A stretch of DNA of 64,000 nt from Pradoshia eiseniae (GTDB taxonomy: Bacteria > Bacillota > Bacilli > Bacillales > Pradoshiaceae): positions 179,322-243,321 of the forward strand of contig NZ_PKOZ01000003.1 in assembly GCF_002946355.1 (NCBI RefSeq), read 5' to 3'. The translations under genes and the position numbers were made by a program. Shown here one piece after another: positions 27,832 through 37,576 of this stretch (the stretch's first letter is position 1; every line of letters starts with the position of its first letter). A model generated the notes under the pieces. That model did not search any database. It was not told the DNA's origin and saw nothing but the letters and a program-made list of their open reading frames with translations.

Positions 27832-28884
27832 TTATTCCACCCCCTTTTTCTTGCTAATCTTACTGATAAATACACGAATGATGTAGCTAGAAGCTACGAA
27901 GAAAATAATCAACGCGATGACGACATCGATAATTTCTGTTGGAATGCCTGTCTCAAGCGGCATATTCAAGGAGCCGTACTTCAATCCTCCAAATAATAAG
28001 GCGGCAAGCACAACACCAATAGCTGTGTTAGCACCTAGCAGAGCAACGGCGATTCCATCAAAACCTACGCCTGTATGAGCTCCCTTAACACCAATGTAGC
28101 CGAATGTTCCAAGCCCCTCCATAGCACCGGCAAGACCGGCAAAAGCACCGGAGATCAGCATGGCATAAATGATGTTTTTATTTACACTGATTCCTGCGTA
28201 TTCTGAAGCGTGCTGATTGAAACCAACTGCCTTCAACTCATAGCCTTTTGTTGTCTTCTCTAATAGGAACCACATAATGATTGCCCCAGCAATCGCGATG
28301 GCAAATCCCCAGTGCAAGCGCGAGTTATCAGTCAACGCTGCGAAAAAGTCTGAGCGCAATGTAGCAGATGCGGCGATGGTTTCTGTCTTATCAGATCGGT
28401 CAGTCAATACATTCGAAATAATGTAGTTGACGACATGTAATGAGATATAGTTCATCATGATGGTTGTGATAACCTCATGAACACGGAATTTTGCTTTCAG
28501 CAATCCTGGGATGAAAGCCCATAGCGCACCGGCAACCGCCGCTGCCAATACAGCTAGCGGAAGATGGATAAGCCTTGGAAGATCAGTGAATAATGTTCCG
28601 ATCCATACGGAGGCCAGCCACCCCATCAAGAATTGCCCCTCAACACCGATATTGAATAAACCTGTTCTAAAAGCAAACGCTACGGCTAAACCGGCTAGAA
28701 TATAAGGTGTTACTTGGCGAATAGTTTCTCCTATGAAATATGTGTCACTGAATATGCCTTCCCATAATGCGATATATCCATCAACTGGGCTATAACCGCT
28801 TGCTAACATAACAATAGCACCTGCAATAAGGCCCAAAATTACCGCGATTACAGGGATTAGTATATTTGATAGCCGTTTATACAT
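27832..28884 (-). CDS. nupP: Nucleoside ABC transporter permease (NupP-like)
   Basis: A 350-residue membrane permease with about ten hydrophobic segments and the family segment RTGLFNIGVEGQFLMG (about 72-87), homologous to the one in nupQ. GFDGIAVALLGANTAIG near residue 275 is also typical. It overlaps the 3' end of the ATPase gene by 8 bases and abuts nupQ, giving tight coupling. It forms the transmembrane heterodimer with nupQ. Confidence 0.88.
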   Translation of the reverse strand: MYKRLSNILIPVIAVILGLIAGAIVMLASGYSPVDGYIALWEGIFSDTYFIGETIRQVTPYILAGLAVAFAFRTGLFNIGVEGQFLMGWLASVWIGTLFTDLPRLIHLPLAVLAAAVAGALWAFIPGLLKAKFRVHEVITTIMMNYISLHVVNYIISNVLTDRSDKTETIAASATLRSDFFAALTDNSRLHWGFAIAIAGAIIMWFLLEKTTKGYELKAVGFNQHASEYAGISVNKNIIYAMLISGAFAGLAGAMEGLGTFGYIGVKGAHTGVGFDGIAVALLGANTAIGVVLAALLFGGLKYGSLNMPLETGIPTEIIDVVIALIIFFVASSYIIRVFISKISKKKGVE

Positions 28885-30412
28885 TTGTATCCTGCCCCGC
28901 TTCCTTCACTTTACTTCCTGCCATTAGAAGACCTAATTCTTGTTCTGTTGTCTTCTTAGGGTCTACAACCGCAACGATAGCTCCCTCATAAATGACGGCG
29001 ATGCGATCACTGACATTCAAGATTTCATCCAATTCGAATGAAATCAATAAGACTCCTCGTCCTTGATCCCGCTGTTCAATTAAGCGCTTATGGATGAATT
29101 CAATTGCCCCGACATCAAGTCCGCGTGTCGGCTGCGCCGCAATTAACAAATCTGGATTTCGATCGATTTCCCTAGCAATGATGGCTTTTTGCTGGTTCCC
29201 TCCTGATAAGGCACGCGCAGGTGTATACTCACTTGGAGTACGGACATCAAACTCTTCAATAAGCTTTCTAGCTTTATCAAATATATTTTTGAACTTTAAA
29301 ATACCGTTTTTTGAAAAAGGCTCTTTATAATAGGTTTGGAGCACCATATTTTCGCCAATGGAATAGTCAAGAACAAGTCCGTGCTTATGACGGTCCTGAG
29401 GGATATGACCAAGACCGCTTTCAGTAATCTTTCTCGGCTTTTTATTGATCAATTCGTTGCCATTCAACTGGATGCTGCCAGATTCGCTTTTGCGAAGACC
29501 AGTAATGGCTTCAATCAATTCAGTCTGACCATTTCCGTCAACTCCGGCAATACCGACAATTTCTCCTGCCCTGACAGACAGGTTTAATCCTCTAATCGCC
29601 TCGACTCCGCGTGAATCTTTCACAACTAGATCACTGATTTTCAGCACATCACCAGCTGGTTTTGCATCTTTCTTCACTGTCGTGAATACAACCTCTCGGC
29701 CAACCATGAGACTTGCTAATTCATTCGGGTTTGTTTCACTGACATTGACGGTTCCAATCCCTTTTCCTTTACGAATAACCGTACAACGGTCACATACTTC
29801 CATAATCTCTTTTAGCTTGTGAGTGATAAGAATAATGGATTTTCCCTCTGAAATTAAATTCTTCATGATTTGAATCAATTCTTTGATTTCTTGAGGAGTT
29901 AATACAGCTGTAGGCTCATCGAAAATCAGGATTTCTGCGCCGCGGTATAGTGTTTTTAATATTTCTACCCTTTGCTGCATTCCAACCGATATTTCAGAGA
30001 TTTTAGCATCTGGATCAATTTTCAATCCGTAACGCTCGGAAAGCTCTCGGACTTCTCTAGAAGCCTCTTTCAAGTCAATCTTTCCACCCTTGGTAGGCTC
30101 CTTGCCCAGGATAATGTTTTCAGTAACCGTGAAGGTATCTACCAGCATAAAGTGCTGATGGACCATCCCAATCCCCAAATCATTAGCGATATTCGGGCTA
30201 GTGATTTTCACCTCTTCACCGTTTACTTTAATTTGACCCTTTTCGGGTTGGTACAAGCCGAACAAAACATTCATTAATGTCGATTTTCCGGCACCATTTT
30301 CTCCTAGCAACGCATGAATTTCCCCTTGTTTCACTTGCAGGGTTATATTGTCATTCGCCACTATGCCTGGGAACTCTTTACGGATGTTTAACATCTCAAT
30401 AACGTAGTCCAC
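28877..30412 (-). CDS. nupO: Nucleoside ABC transporter ATPase, two nucleotide-binding domains (NupO-like)
   Basis: A 511-residue ATPase with two fused ABC domains, as in sugar and nucleoside importers. The first has Walker A GENGAGKSTL, signature ISVGMQQRVEI and Walker B ILIFDEPTAVL. The second has a divergent Walker A (GVDGNGQTELI, lacking the lysine), signature LSGGNQQKAI and Walker B LLIAAQPTRGLD (Gln replacing the catalytic Glu region). The asymmetric second site is normal for this subfamily. It starts with GTG after AAAGGAG. It lies about 190 bases after the binding-protein gene, with two hairpins between. Confidence 0.92.
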   Translation of the reverse strand: MDYVIEMLNIRKEFPGIVANDNITLQVKQGEIHALLGENGAGKSTLMNVLFGLYQPEKGQIKVNGEEVKITSPNIANDLGIGMVHQHFMLVDTFTVTENIILGKEPTKGGKIDLKEASREVRELSERYGLKIDPDAKISEISVGMQQRVEILKTLYRGAEILIFDEPTAVLTPQEIKELIQIMKNLISEGKSIILITHKLKEIMEVCDRCTVIRKGKGIGTVNVSETNPNELASLMVGREVVFTTVKKDAKPAGDVLKISDLVVKDSRGVEAIRGLNLSVRAGEIVGIAGVDGNGQTELIEAITGLRKSESGSIQLNGNELINKKPRKITESGLGHIPQDRHKHGLVLDYSIGENMVLQTYYKEPFSKNGILKFKNIFDKARKLIEEFDVRTPSEYTPARALSGGNQQKAIIAREIDRNPDLLIAAQPTRGLDVGAIEFIHKRLIEQRDQGRGVLLISFELDEILNVSDRIAVIYEGAIVAVVDPKKTTEQELGLLMAGSKVKEAGQDTNV

Positions 30413-30455
30413 GGATATTCACTCCTTTTATATTCCATGAAGATTCATAAGTAAG

Positions 30456-30508
30456 ATGGCAAAAGAAAAGCAACCCATCCCTTCCTTGCGCTACCTTTCC
30501 TTTGCCAT
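30456..30508 (-). other. Hairpin between nupN and nupO without U tract
   Basis: ATGGCAAA (30456-30463) pairs with TTTGCCAT (30501-30508), with further purine/pyrimidine pairing inside. On the sense strand no T run follows, so it looks like an RNA-stability or processing element rather than a terminator. Confidence 0.45.
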
Positions 30509-30551
30509 TTTTCCTTAGAGGTCTGATGTCAGACAGTCATATGCAAGGCTA

Positions 30552-30591
30552 TTGAAGAGGGATAAGGATGAATATGCCCTTATCCCTTCAA
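30552..30591 (-). other. Hairpin directly after the nupN coding region, no U tract
   Basis: TTGAAG and GGATAAGG pair with CCTTATCC and CTTCAA around a 9-nt loop, 11 bases downstream of the lipoprotein stop. The following sense-strand bases are not T-rich. It is a typical place for a partial attenuator or 3'-end stabiliser that gives excess binding protein over the ABC subunits. Confidence 0.5.
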
Positions 30592-30602
30592 CATTTGCCA
30601 TA

Positions 30603-31685
30603 TTATTTTAAGAATTCATCAAGTTCTTTATCTGTTGCCGGAACTTTGATTTCACCATTCTTGATTTTTTCTTTATATTCGTCAACAGATTTGATCATAT
30701 CTTCCGATAAATTGTCTGTTGTAGGAGCGATATCTACCCCATCAGCATCAAGACCAAATTCAACGACTTCACCGCCAGGGAAGTTACCTTCTTTTGCATC
30801 TTTAGCTACTTGCTGAACTGCAAGGTCAACACGTTTAACCATTGAAGTCAATGTAACGTTCATGTCAGTTCCATCGATAACGCCTTCAGGTGCTTGGTCT
30901 TTATCCACACCGATTACCCATACTTCTTTGTCTGGATCATTTTTCTTGATGTTTTTCGCTTCTGTAAAGACACCATTACCAGTTGCGCCAGCAGCGTGGT
31001 AAATGACGTCGATGCCTGATTTGTACATAGCTTCTGCAGTTGCTTTACCAAGGGAAGCATCACTGAAGCTTCCAGTGTATTTCACTTGTACGTCTGCTTC
31101 AGGTTTTACAGATTTAACACCTGCTCTGAAACCAATTTCGAATTTCTTAATAAGTTCACTTTCCACTCCGCCAACAAATCCAATTTTATTAGATTTTGTT
31201 TGCATACCAGCAATCACACCAACAAGGAAAGAACCTTCATGCTCTTTGAAAGTAATGCTCGCCACGTTATCAGCATCAACTACTGAATCTACGATTCCAA
31301 ATTGACTGTCTGGATTTTGTTCTGCAGCTTCTTTAACCGCACTTTCCAGCAAGAAACCAATACCGTAGATCAAATCATAATTTTGACGAACCAATTGGTT
31401 TAGGTTTGTCGTATAGTCAGCATCTGATTCAGATTGCAGGTAGTTGTATCCGTCCTTACCTTTTTCCAATCCATTCTCTTTACCGAAAGCTTGCAAACCT
31501 TCCCACGCTGATTGGTTAAACGATTTGTCATCAACGCCACCAGTATCCGTGACCATTGCGACGGTGAAATTATCTTTCTCTGAATCACCTTCATTACTGC
31601 TATCGTCATTGTTTCCACAAGCGCCAAGGATAGTTCCTGCAGCCAATACGAGAGACAGCGCCAATCCAAATTTGCGTTTCTTCAA
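30603..31685 (-). CDS. nupN: BMP-family nucleoside-binding lipoprotein (NupN-like)
   Basis: A 360-residue lipoprotein. The signal peptide ends in a lipobox LGAC (Cys23), then an Asn/Asp/Ser linker. The BMP/PnrA domain follows: [55 protein letters not shown] and [10 protein letters not shown]. Such proteins bind purine nucleosides outside the membrane for ABC import. The start is TTG at 31685 with AGGGGG 8 bases upstream. It is the first transporter gene after ymfC, and a close paralogue lies at 33104-34183. Confidence 0.9.
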   Translation of the reverse strand: MKKRKFGLALSLVLAAGTILGACGNNDDSSNEGDSEKDNFTVAMVTDTGGVDDKSFNQSAWEGLQAFGKENGLEKGKDGYNYLQSESDADYTTNLNQLVRQNYDLIYGIGFLLESAVKEAAEQNPDSQFGIVDSVVDADNVASITFKEHEGSFLVGVIAGMQTKSNKIGFVGGVESELIKKFEIGFRAGVKSVKPEADVQVKYTGSFSDASLGKATAEAMYKSGIDVIYHAAGATGNGVFTEAKNIKKNDPDKEVWVIGVDKDQAPEGVIDGTDMNVTLTSMVKRVDLAVQQVAKDAKEGNFPGGEVVEFGLDADGVDIAPTTDNLSEDMIKSVDEYKEKIKNGEIKVPATDKELDEFLK

Positions 31686-31738
31686 GTTCTTAACCCCCTA
31701 CTATTTTTTTGGGTAGTAGTTTTTTAGTATAAGCCTCT

Positions 31739-32464
31739 TCATATTCTCTTACGCAGAATATGGAAATGAAACTTATCAGATCTAAAAAAGTTGGCAGAGT
31801 GGAGATATGGTTTGTCCTGACTGTCGAAATGAGTTTGTTTCAATAACAAGAGTGCGGTTTCCGGACTGCAATTCAATAGAGGTGATACCTTATCGTCGTA
31901 GCCGATAGGTTCAATATCAGCCACCGCATATGTAATTTGTACATTTGCCTTCTCTTCCAGCAAGGCCAGCAAGGATTCTTTTTGAAAGAATACCTCATTA
32001 GATAGCACACTCACAGGGATTTTATCTTGGCAAAAAACAACTGGATCCCCATTTGCTGTCCTGACCCGTTCTATTACTAGAAACTCCTCGTCTTCCCTAC
32101 AGTTGAACCTTTTCATATCTTCTTCCGTTGCACCCTCAGTGGATGAAGAAAGAAATATGGTTCCTGGGGTCATATTCGCTTCACGAATCATGTCAGTAAC
32201 ACTATTAAGCTGTTCGATCCCTGAGGTAAATAATGGTGTTGCATTCACGAAAGTGCCCACACCGTGCCTGCGTATGATCACCTTATCTTCTTCAAGGACT
32301 CGAAGGGCTTCTCTCAAAGTGGCTCGGCTAACACCAAGTTTTTTGGCCCAAGCAAACTCTGAAGGCAGCTTTTCATGTTCCATATAGACACCCGATGCAA
32401 TATCTTGTCTAATCTTGTCGATTACCTGCAGATACAGCTGCCGGTTGTCCTGTTTAATAGACAT
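31739..32464 (-). CDS. ymfC: GntR/HutC-family transcriptional regulator (YmfC-like)
   Basis: 241 residues from the ATG at 32464, the position supported by GGGGGAAA; the frame extends upstream without a site. The N-terminal winged helix (about 8-75: [41 protein letters not shown]) is GntR. The C-terminal domain (about 95-240) is a UTRA ligand-binding fold ([23 protein letters not shown]). It most likely senses a nucleoside or related metabolite and controls the adjacent nup importer. It shares a promoter block with the orphan BMP gene. It keeps the B. subtilis position next to spoIIIE, but there the nup genes are elsewhere. Confidence 0.9.
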   Translation of the reverse strand: MSIKQDNRQLYLQVIDKIRQDIASGVYMEHEKLPSEFAWAKKLGVSRATLREALRVLEEDKVIIRRHGVGTFVNATPLFTSGIEQLNSVTDMIREANMTPGTIFLSSSTEGATEEDMKRFNCREDEEFLVIERVRTANGDPVVFCQDKIPVSVLSNEVFFQKESLLALLEEKANVQITYAVADIEPIGYDDKVSPLLNCSPETALLLLKQTHFDSQDKPYLHSANFFRSDKFHFHILRKRI

Positions 32465-32511
32465 GTTATTTCCCCCAGTTATATATTTCCTGCTCATTTA
32501 AAAGGTACAAA

Positions 32512-32563
32512 TCTACTATCCAATCATAATTTATCATGGATTTTGTGAGAAATAAATAGGTTT
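32512..32563 (-). repeat. Promoter-block repeat, copy A (upstream of ymfC)
   Basis: This segment and 34551-34601 share TCTACTA, an identical 18-mer TCATAATTTATCATGGAT, and AAATAAAT followed by GTTT at the same spacings. Similarity appears to continue weakly into the ymfC leader (AGGAAATAT). The 18-mer contains an imperfect inverted repeat (CATAATTTATCATG) that could be an operator. Confidence 0.75.
32528..32556 (-). promoter_or_regulatory. Candidate promoter for ymfC-nupNOPQ
   Basis: On the minus strand TTTATT (32551-32556), a 17-nt spacer and TAAATT (32528-32533) preceded by TG (extended -10 form). The same arrangement is conserved in copy B. It lies about 60 bases upstream of ymfC. Confidence 0.5.
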
Positions 32564-33027
32564 GCCTAAAATATAAATAAGACACACTTGTCGAATCATC
32601 TATTTCCAAGCTAAATAATTCTACAAACCGCGTAATATCAATGTTTTTTCAACAAAGAGACTTTCGGCAAATAGAAAAGATTATATTTTTTAAATTTTCT
32701 ATCTATTACATTTAGTGTAACCTATTGAAAGTGTTTTCATGAAATATTGGTTATCCTATTCACTCCAATAGATTAAAGAATCCCCATGCATCTCCAAGTG
32801 GCCATCTCCTGAACTCCCGAATAAGCATAATAATGCGCTTCATGAAATACTAGTTTGGTTGATTAATTATATATCAAAATAACTATTTACTATTTTTGTT
32901 TTATCCATTTGCCTTCATTCCGCATACATCCATTGAAAAAAGAACGATTCATACTATTACTGCGATTAGACACCTAAATGAATGATAGTCCATTCTTTTC
33001 TCATGGACCCACTTAGGTATTTTCAAC
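32564..33027. other. AT-rich intergenic stretch between orphan BMP gene and ymfC
   Basis: No coding frame with a ribosome site is seen on either strand. The only structure found is a nested hairpin at 32972-33018 (ACCTAA/TTAGGT enclosing GTCCA/TGGAC). The rest is AT-rich and unstructured by eye. Its length is unusual for this compact region and fits a duplication or deletion scar. Confidence 0.5.
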
Positions 33028-33068
33028 ATAAAAAGCAGACAAACCCTTAAAAAGCAAGGTTTGTCTGC
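33028..33068 (-). terminator. Intrinsic terminator after the orphan BMP gene
   Basis: A perfect 11-bp stem (GCAGACAAACC with GGTTTGTCTGC) followed by TTTTT on the minus strand. Confidence 0.88.
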
Positions 33069-33103
33069 CATCCATCCCCGGTTTATCTTTGCCAAACGGT
33101 ACC

Positions 33104-34183
33104 TTATTTCATGAATGCATCTAGTTCTTCTTGAGTAGAAGGAACTTTAATTTCACCATTCTTAATTTTTTCTTTGTACTCATTCACTGCATTAATCATA
33201 TCGTCTGTTAAATTGTCGGTTGTAGGTGCAATGTCAACACCGTCTTCTTTAAGGCCGAACTCAACCGTTTTTCCGCCCGGGAATTTGCCATCCTTCGCAT
33301 CAGCTGACACTTGTTGAACAGCCATATCCACCCGTTTAACCATAGAGGTTAATGTGACGTTCATATCTGTTCCAGAGATTTCACCTTCATTAGCTTGGTC
33401 TTTATCAACACCAATTACCCAAACATCTTTTTTAGGGTTATTTTTCTTAATATTTTTCGCCTCAGTAAATATTCCGTTACCACTATTTCCTGCCGCATGG
33501 TATATAACATCAATGCCTGATTTGTACATAGCCTCTGCTGTAGCTTTACCAAGGGAAGCATCACTGAAGCTTCCAGTGTATTTAACTTGTACGTCGGCAT
33601 TAGGGTTTACCGTTTTAACGCCAGCAATGAAACCAGTTTCGAATTTTTTAATTAGTTCATTTTCCATACCGCCTACAAATCCAACTTTATTGGATTTAGA
33701 TTGCATTCCAGCAATTACACCAACCAGGAAAGATCCTTCATTTTCCTTAAACATGATACTCGCAACATTATCCGCCTCAACGACGGCATCAATGATAGCA
33801 AATTTTGTTTCAGGGTTTTGATTTGCTACTTCTTTAATCGCTTCTTCCATTGTGAAGCCGACACCATAAACAAGATCAAATTTTTGACGGACGAGTTGGT
33901 TTAAGTTTGTCGTGTAATCGGCATCAGATTCAGATTGCAGATAGTTAATCCCATCCTTGCCTTTTTCTAATCCATTTTCTTTACCGAAAGCCTGCAAGCC
34001 TTCCCAGGCAGACTGGTTGAATGATTTATCATCAATCCCTCCAGTATCAGGGACCATTGCGACAGTGAAGTTATCCTTATCACTGCCACCTTTGCTGTTG
34101 TCATCAGAATTACCGCATGCACCCATTATGGTGCTTGCCGCTAAAACAAGCGATAGGGCGAGCCCAAATTTTCTTTTCTTCAA
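33104..34183 (-). CDS. Orphan BMP-family nucleoside-binding lipoprotein (paralogue of nupN)
   Basis: 359 residues from a TTG start at 34183, seven bases after GGAGGT; the upstream in-frame TTG is inside the ribosome site. It has a lipoprotein signal peptide ending MGAC, then the BMP domain ([65 protein letters not shown]). It is closely similar to the nupN product over its whole length, with a stretch of near-identical DNA (about 33542-33598 against 31036-31092). It has no ATPase or permease of its own and a terminator directly after it, so it probably shares the nupOPQ membrane complex with a different or overlapping ligand range. Confidence 0.9.
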   Translation of the reverse strand: MKKRKFGLALSLVLAASTIMGACGNSDDNSKGGSDKDNFTVAMVPDTGGIDDKSFNQSAWEGLQAFGKENGLEKGKDGINYLQSESDADYTTNLNQLVRQKFDLVYGVGFTMEEAIKEVANQNPETKFAIIDAVVEADNVASIMFKENEGSFLVGVIAGMQSKSNKVGFVGGMENELIKKFETGFIAGVKTVNPNADVQVKYTGSFSDASLGKATAEAMYKSGIDVIYHAAGNSGNGIFTEAKNIKKNNPKKDVWVIGVDKDQANEGEISGTDMNVTLTSMVKRVDMAVQQVSADAKDGKFPGGKTVEFGLKEDGVDIAPTTDNLTDDMINAVNEYKEKIKNGEIKVPSTQEELDAFMK

Positions 34184-34550
34184 TGCATTAACCTCCAATA
34201 TAATCTAGTCAGTAGCCTTTTTAATATGAGCTATTTCTTAGCCTTTTATGATTAAGAAATATGTTTGATTATTCACCTAGCACAATGGTGATAAAATCTG
34301 TTCTTCTTTCAGCGAAAAGAAGCGGCTGCAGATTGTACAGACAAGAATGGAGGATTGCTTTTGTTTATTGCTATTCATCCCCTATTTGATTCCAAAGGGA
34401 ATTCATGTATGTATGATTTGCCTATTTTTGAAGCATTCAAAAACTCTTTCTTTCACTTCTAAAAAAACACTAAACTTCACATCACAACATCTGCCACATA
34501 TTACAAACCTCTCCCGCAACAGATATTTCCTCAACCACATTCATAAACAG
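34184..34550 (-). other. Long untranslated leader of the orphan BMP gene
   Basis: About 370 bases lie between the shared promoter block and the TTG start. No open frame with a start site spans it. Small hairpins can be drawn (CTTCTTT/AAAGAAG near 34308-34327; GATTCC/GGAATTC around 34390). I see no purine-riboswitch core or T-box. It occupies the place where ymfC lies relative to the copy A promoter. Confidence 0.45.
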
Positions 34551-34601
34551 TCTACTAACTATCATAATTTATCATGGATGACATAAAAAATAAATATGTT
34601 T
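34551..34601 (-). repeat. Promoter-block repeat, copy B (upstream of orphan BMP gene)
   Basis: This is the second copy of the block at 32512-32563, including the identical 18-mer and the conserved TTTATT-17-TAAATT arrangement. It lies about 370 bases upstream of the orphan lipoprotein start. Confidence 0.75.
34566..34594 (-). promoter_or_regulatory. Candidate promoter for the orphan BMP gene
   Basis: On the minus strand TTTATT (34589-34594), a 17-nt spacer and TAAATT (34566-34571) with TG one base upstream, the same geometry as at ymfC. The inverted repeat CATAATTTATCATG overlaps the -10 and could bind YmfC. The rest of 34602-34785 is AT-rich with no recognisable feature. Confidence 0.5.
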
Positions 34602-34785
34602 CAGCAAAAAAATGTTATACTAAAAAATCTTTTAAGACATACAAAAAAACTAAAATAAGCATTTATATAAAATCTTATACAATATTAATTCGATAAATTT
34701 TTATAATTGTATAACATTTTCCTACACATATCAGACGCCAGAACCGCATAGAGTGGACCAGCAAGTATATCCTCCATAAATAGAT

Positions 34786-34837
34786 GAAAAAAGGGCCATC
34801 CCAAAAGCCACAGGTTAGTGACTTTTGAGATAGCCCG
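34786..34837 (-). terminator. Intrinsic terminator after spoIIIE
   Basis: A stem GGGCTATCTCAAAAG/CTTTTGGGATGGCCC with a 14-nt loop and a T run on the minus strand, 17 bases after the stop codon. Confidence 0.9.
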
Positions 34838-34853
34838 CTTATCTTATTATTCG

Positions 34854-37187
34854 TCATGAATTACTTGCCTGATCAAAATCCTTCGGCACCAAAACGGCAC
34901 GCGGCTTGCTGCCTTCATAGGGACCGACGACTCCGCGCACTTCCATTTCATCAATCAGTCTTGCTGCACGTGTATAGCCGATTCTAAAACGGCGCTGCAG
35001 CAAGGACACAGATGCAGTTTGCATATCGGCGATTAAGCGCACAGCTTCATCATACAGCTCGTCTGTCGTGGCCTCCTTGGTTGGCTCAGGGATTTCTTCT
35101 GGAATCATATTCTCCTGATACTGCGCTTTCTGCTGGGAAATAACAAAATCAACAACATCCTCCACCTCTTGGTCTGAGAGGAACGCGCCTTGGACACGAA
35201 TTGGCTTAGATGCACCAACAGGAAGGAATAGCATGTCGCCTCGGCCAAGCAGCTTCTCCGCGCCGCCCATATCCAGAATGGTTCTTGAATCGATTTGCGA
35301 AGATACACTGAAGGCAATCCTTGATGGAATATTCGCCTTAATAACACCAGTGATGACATCCACTGACGGACGCTGAGTCGCAATGATTAAATGAATGCCG
35401 GCAGCCCTGGCCATTTGGGCAAGACGGGTGATCGCATCCTCTACCTCATTGGAGGCGACCATCATTAAGTCTGCTAACTCATCGACAATGACAATAATAT
35501 AAGGAAGGAGAGGATTTTTCTCGCCCTCTTCCAGGTTTTGGCGTGTAATTAAATCATTATACCCTTCAATATTTCTCGTTCCTGAGTGAGAAAATAATTC
35601 ATAGCGTCGTTCCATTTCACTGACAACCTTCTTCAAAGCTTGCGCCGCTTTATGAGGGTCAGTTACGACAGGAGCCAATAAATGCGGGATGCCATTGTAC
35701 ACATTTAATTCCACCATTTTCGGATCAATCATCATCATTTTGACCTCATGCGGTTTGGCTCGCATTAATACGCTCGTAATAATGCCATTGATGCATACAC
35801 TCTTCCCGCTCCCTGTTGCGCCTGCAACAAGCAAATGGGGCATTTTGTTCAATTCAGCTGATACGGCCTCTCCCGAAATATCTCTGCCTAGAGCAATAAG
35901 CAGCTTTGAGCCGCTTTTCTCAGACGGCTGCACTTCAAGGACCTCGCGTAAAGAAACGACCGCGACATCTGAATTAGGAACCTCAATCCCGATGGCTGAT
36001 TTCCCAGGTATCGGTGCTTCTATTCGAATATCCTTTGCAGCAAGTGCGAGCGCGAGATCATCTGCCAATGATACAATCTTTGATACCTTTACCCCTACAT
36101 CGGGATGTACCTCATATTTAGTCACTGCAGGACCAAGGTGGACTTGTGTCACCCTCGCCTTTACCCCGAAACTCTTAAATGTGCTCTCTAGTTTTTCGGC
36201 ATTCGTATGAATGAGCTCATATTCTCCGCTCTGGTCTGCCTTTTTCGGCGATTTCAGCAAGGTAAGCTTTGGAAGCTGGTAATCGACATTCTCCACTTCC
36301 ATAAAGGTCATAGGCTCTTCCTTCTCAGAGGTTAACTCTTCAGTAGACTTCACAGTATCTGCCTTTGGAACGGCATCAATCGGTACATCTGTTTCTTGAT
36401 AAGCCCGGTCTGCGAAATTTGATATAATTCTCTCCTCAACGATCCCTTCCTCCTCAGAACCTGCTGTATCAGAAATATCAATCTCCATGTCTTTAATGGC
36501 TGGTTTAGAATTCTTCGTGGATTTGTCCGCCTTTTTCCTAGTTGTCTTTGACTGACGGAAATCTTCCACAAAGGCAAGCCACTGTTTCTTGAAAAAGCGG
36601 CCGATGGAAGAAAAGACCTTTCCAGTCGAATCCATCAATCCCCTGCCGGTAATGAGAATGATTCCGCCCACAACAAACAGGAAGGCAATGAATTTGCTTC
36701 CTGCGTCAGCAAAGAGAAAATGAAAGGCTGCATAGAGAAAGGCACCAATCATTCCGCCTCCCAAATCCGTTGTACTGGCCGTCCCATTGACCTCCATCCA
36801 AAAAAGCTCCCACGTATTCAGGATCACACTTGGACGCAGGGCATCGTTAGCGTACGAAGCTAAGTGCTCAAACAAAATGGTATGATGATACAAAAGAATA
36901 GCCAAAACAATTAAATAAATTCCGACAAGCTGCCTTTTAAAAAAGAATGGAATCTCGCGTTTATACATCAAATATATACTGAATACCATGAGTCCCAATA
37001 ATAATAATATGTACCATTCTCCCATGAAGAAGCGTGCTAAAATGACAAATGACATCCCAACAGCTCCAAGTCTGGCCATGGCAATCGCTGCAAATCCGAA
37101 TAAAGCAAGTCCTGATATTTCGTATTTTAACGTAGACTTGATCTGGTCTTTTTTCTTTGACCGAGGTTTTCGTTTATTTTTAGCCAT
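34854..37187 (-). CDS. spoIIIE: DNA translocase SpoIIIE/FtsK
   Basis: A 777-residue protein, close to B. subtilis SpoIIIE. A Lys/Arg-rich N-terminus is followed by four membrane helices (about 22-175), an acidic linker (about 215-310) and the RecA-like motor with Walker [14 protein letters not shown]. The motor also shows Walker B ([13 protein letters not shown]) and [36 protein letters not shown]. The C-terminal gamma winged helix (about 710-770, [21 protein letters not shown]) recognises polarity sequences. It pumps the forespore chromosome through the septum. Position next to tepA/ylzJ and ymfC marks it as SpoIIIE and not the paralogue SftA. Confidence 0.97.
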   Translation of the reverse strand: MAKNKRKPRSKKKDQIKSTLKYEISGLALFGFAAIAMARLGAVGMSFVILARFFMGEWYILLLLGLMVFSIYLMYKREIPFFFKRQLVGIYLIVLAILLYHHTILFEHLASYANDALRPSVILNTWELFWMEVNGTASTTDLGGGMIGAFLYAAFHFLFADAGSKFIAFLFVVGGIILITGRGLMDSTGKVFSSIGRFFKKQWLAFVEDFRQSKTTRKKADKSTKNSKPAIKDMEIDISDTAGSEEEGIVEERIISNFADRAYQETDVPIDAVPKADTVKSTEELTSEKEEPMTFMEVENVDYQLPKLTLLKSPKKADQSGEYELIHTNAEKLESTFKSFGVKARVTQVHLGPAVTKYEVHPDVGVKVSKIVSLADDLALALAAKDIRIEAPIPGKSAIGIEVPNSDVAVVSLREVLEVQPSEKSGSKLLIALGRDISGEAVSAELNKMPHLLVAGATGSGKSVCINGIITSVLMRAKPHEVKMMMIDPKMVELNVYNGIPHLLAPVVTDPHKAAQALKKVVSEMERRYELFSHSGTRNIEGYNDLITRQNLEEGEKNPLLPYIIVIVDELADLMMVASNEVEDAITRLAQMARAAGIHLIIATQRPSVDVITGVIKANIPSRIAFSVSSQIDSRTILDMGGAEKLLGRGDMLFLPVGASKPIRVQGAFLSDQEVEDVVDFVISQQKAQYQENMIPEEIPEPTKEATTDELYDEAVRLIADMQTASVSLLQRRFRIGYTRAARLIDEMEVRGVVGPYEGSKPRAVLVPKDFDQASNS

Positions 37188-37284
37188 TTAACCACCCGTT
37201 TTTCTTTCAATATTAGCCTTTTCATATTAGACCTTTTGTATATGTATGCAGCTGCTGGATACCCAGCAAAAAGACCGAGAGAGG

Positions 37285-37320
37285 AAAACAAAGAAAGCAG
37301 CCTGGCCTTCGGCTGCCTGT
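37285..37320 (-). terminator. Probable terminator after tepA-ylzJ
   Basis: A stem GGCAGCC/GGCTGC with T/C-rich sequence following on the minus strand (CTTTCTTTGTTTTCC). A TGCTATAAT (extended -10 form) lies 12 bases upstream at 37334-37342, so this hairpin could also sit at the very start of a short transcript toward spoIIIE. Confidence 0.55.
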
Positions 37321-37363
37321 CCCTATTTCCTTTATTATAGCATATTTGCCATGCCAAAACTCT

Positions 37364-37576
37364 TTATTCCGGATTATAAATTATATTGCCGGGCGACAGA
37401 GAAGTGGATAAATAATCATTCGGTTCCGTACTTATGATTCGCTGTACCCGTATCGTTCCATCTGATAATCTCTCTCCTAGAAAAGGAACCCCATTTTTGT
37501 TAAAGACAGAGTGATATTCTTGATTCATCAAGTCCATCGTCAGCCATTCTTCTGGAACAAGCGTATAGTAGGTCAT
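37364..37576 (-). CDS. ylzJ: YlzJ-like small protein
   Basis: A 70-residue protein of unknown function ([15 protein letters not shown], then [22 protein letters not shown]). It is conserved after tepA in Bacillus. The start overlaps the tepA stop by 4 bases (ATGA type), so it is translated together with tepA. No membrane segment or known motif is seen. The call rests on position, size and the recognisable YlzJ pattern. Confidence 0.85.
   Translation of the reverse strand: MTYYTLVPEEWLTMDLMNQEYHSVFNKNGVPFLGERLSDGTIRVQRIISTEPNDYLSTSLSPGNIIYNPE

Noticed and set aside
34199-34550. Purine or other known riboswitch in the orphan BMP leader
   Set aside because: The conserved purine-riboswitch core was not found on the sense strand, and no terminator/antiterminator pair sits before the start codon.
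34602-34853. Minus-strand 60-codon open frame downstream of spoIIIE
   Set aside because: It overlaps the spoIIIE terminator, is AT-biased, and has no ribosome site or family resemblance.
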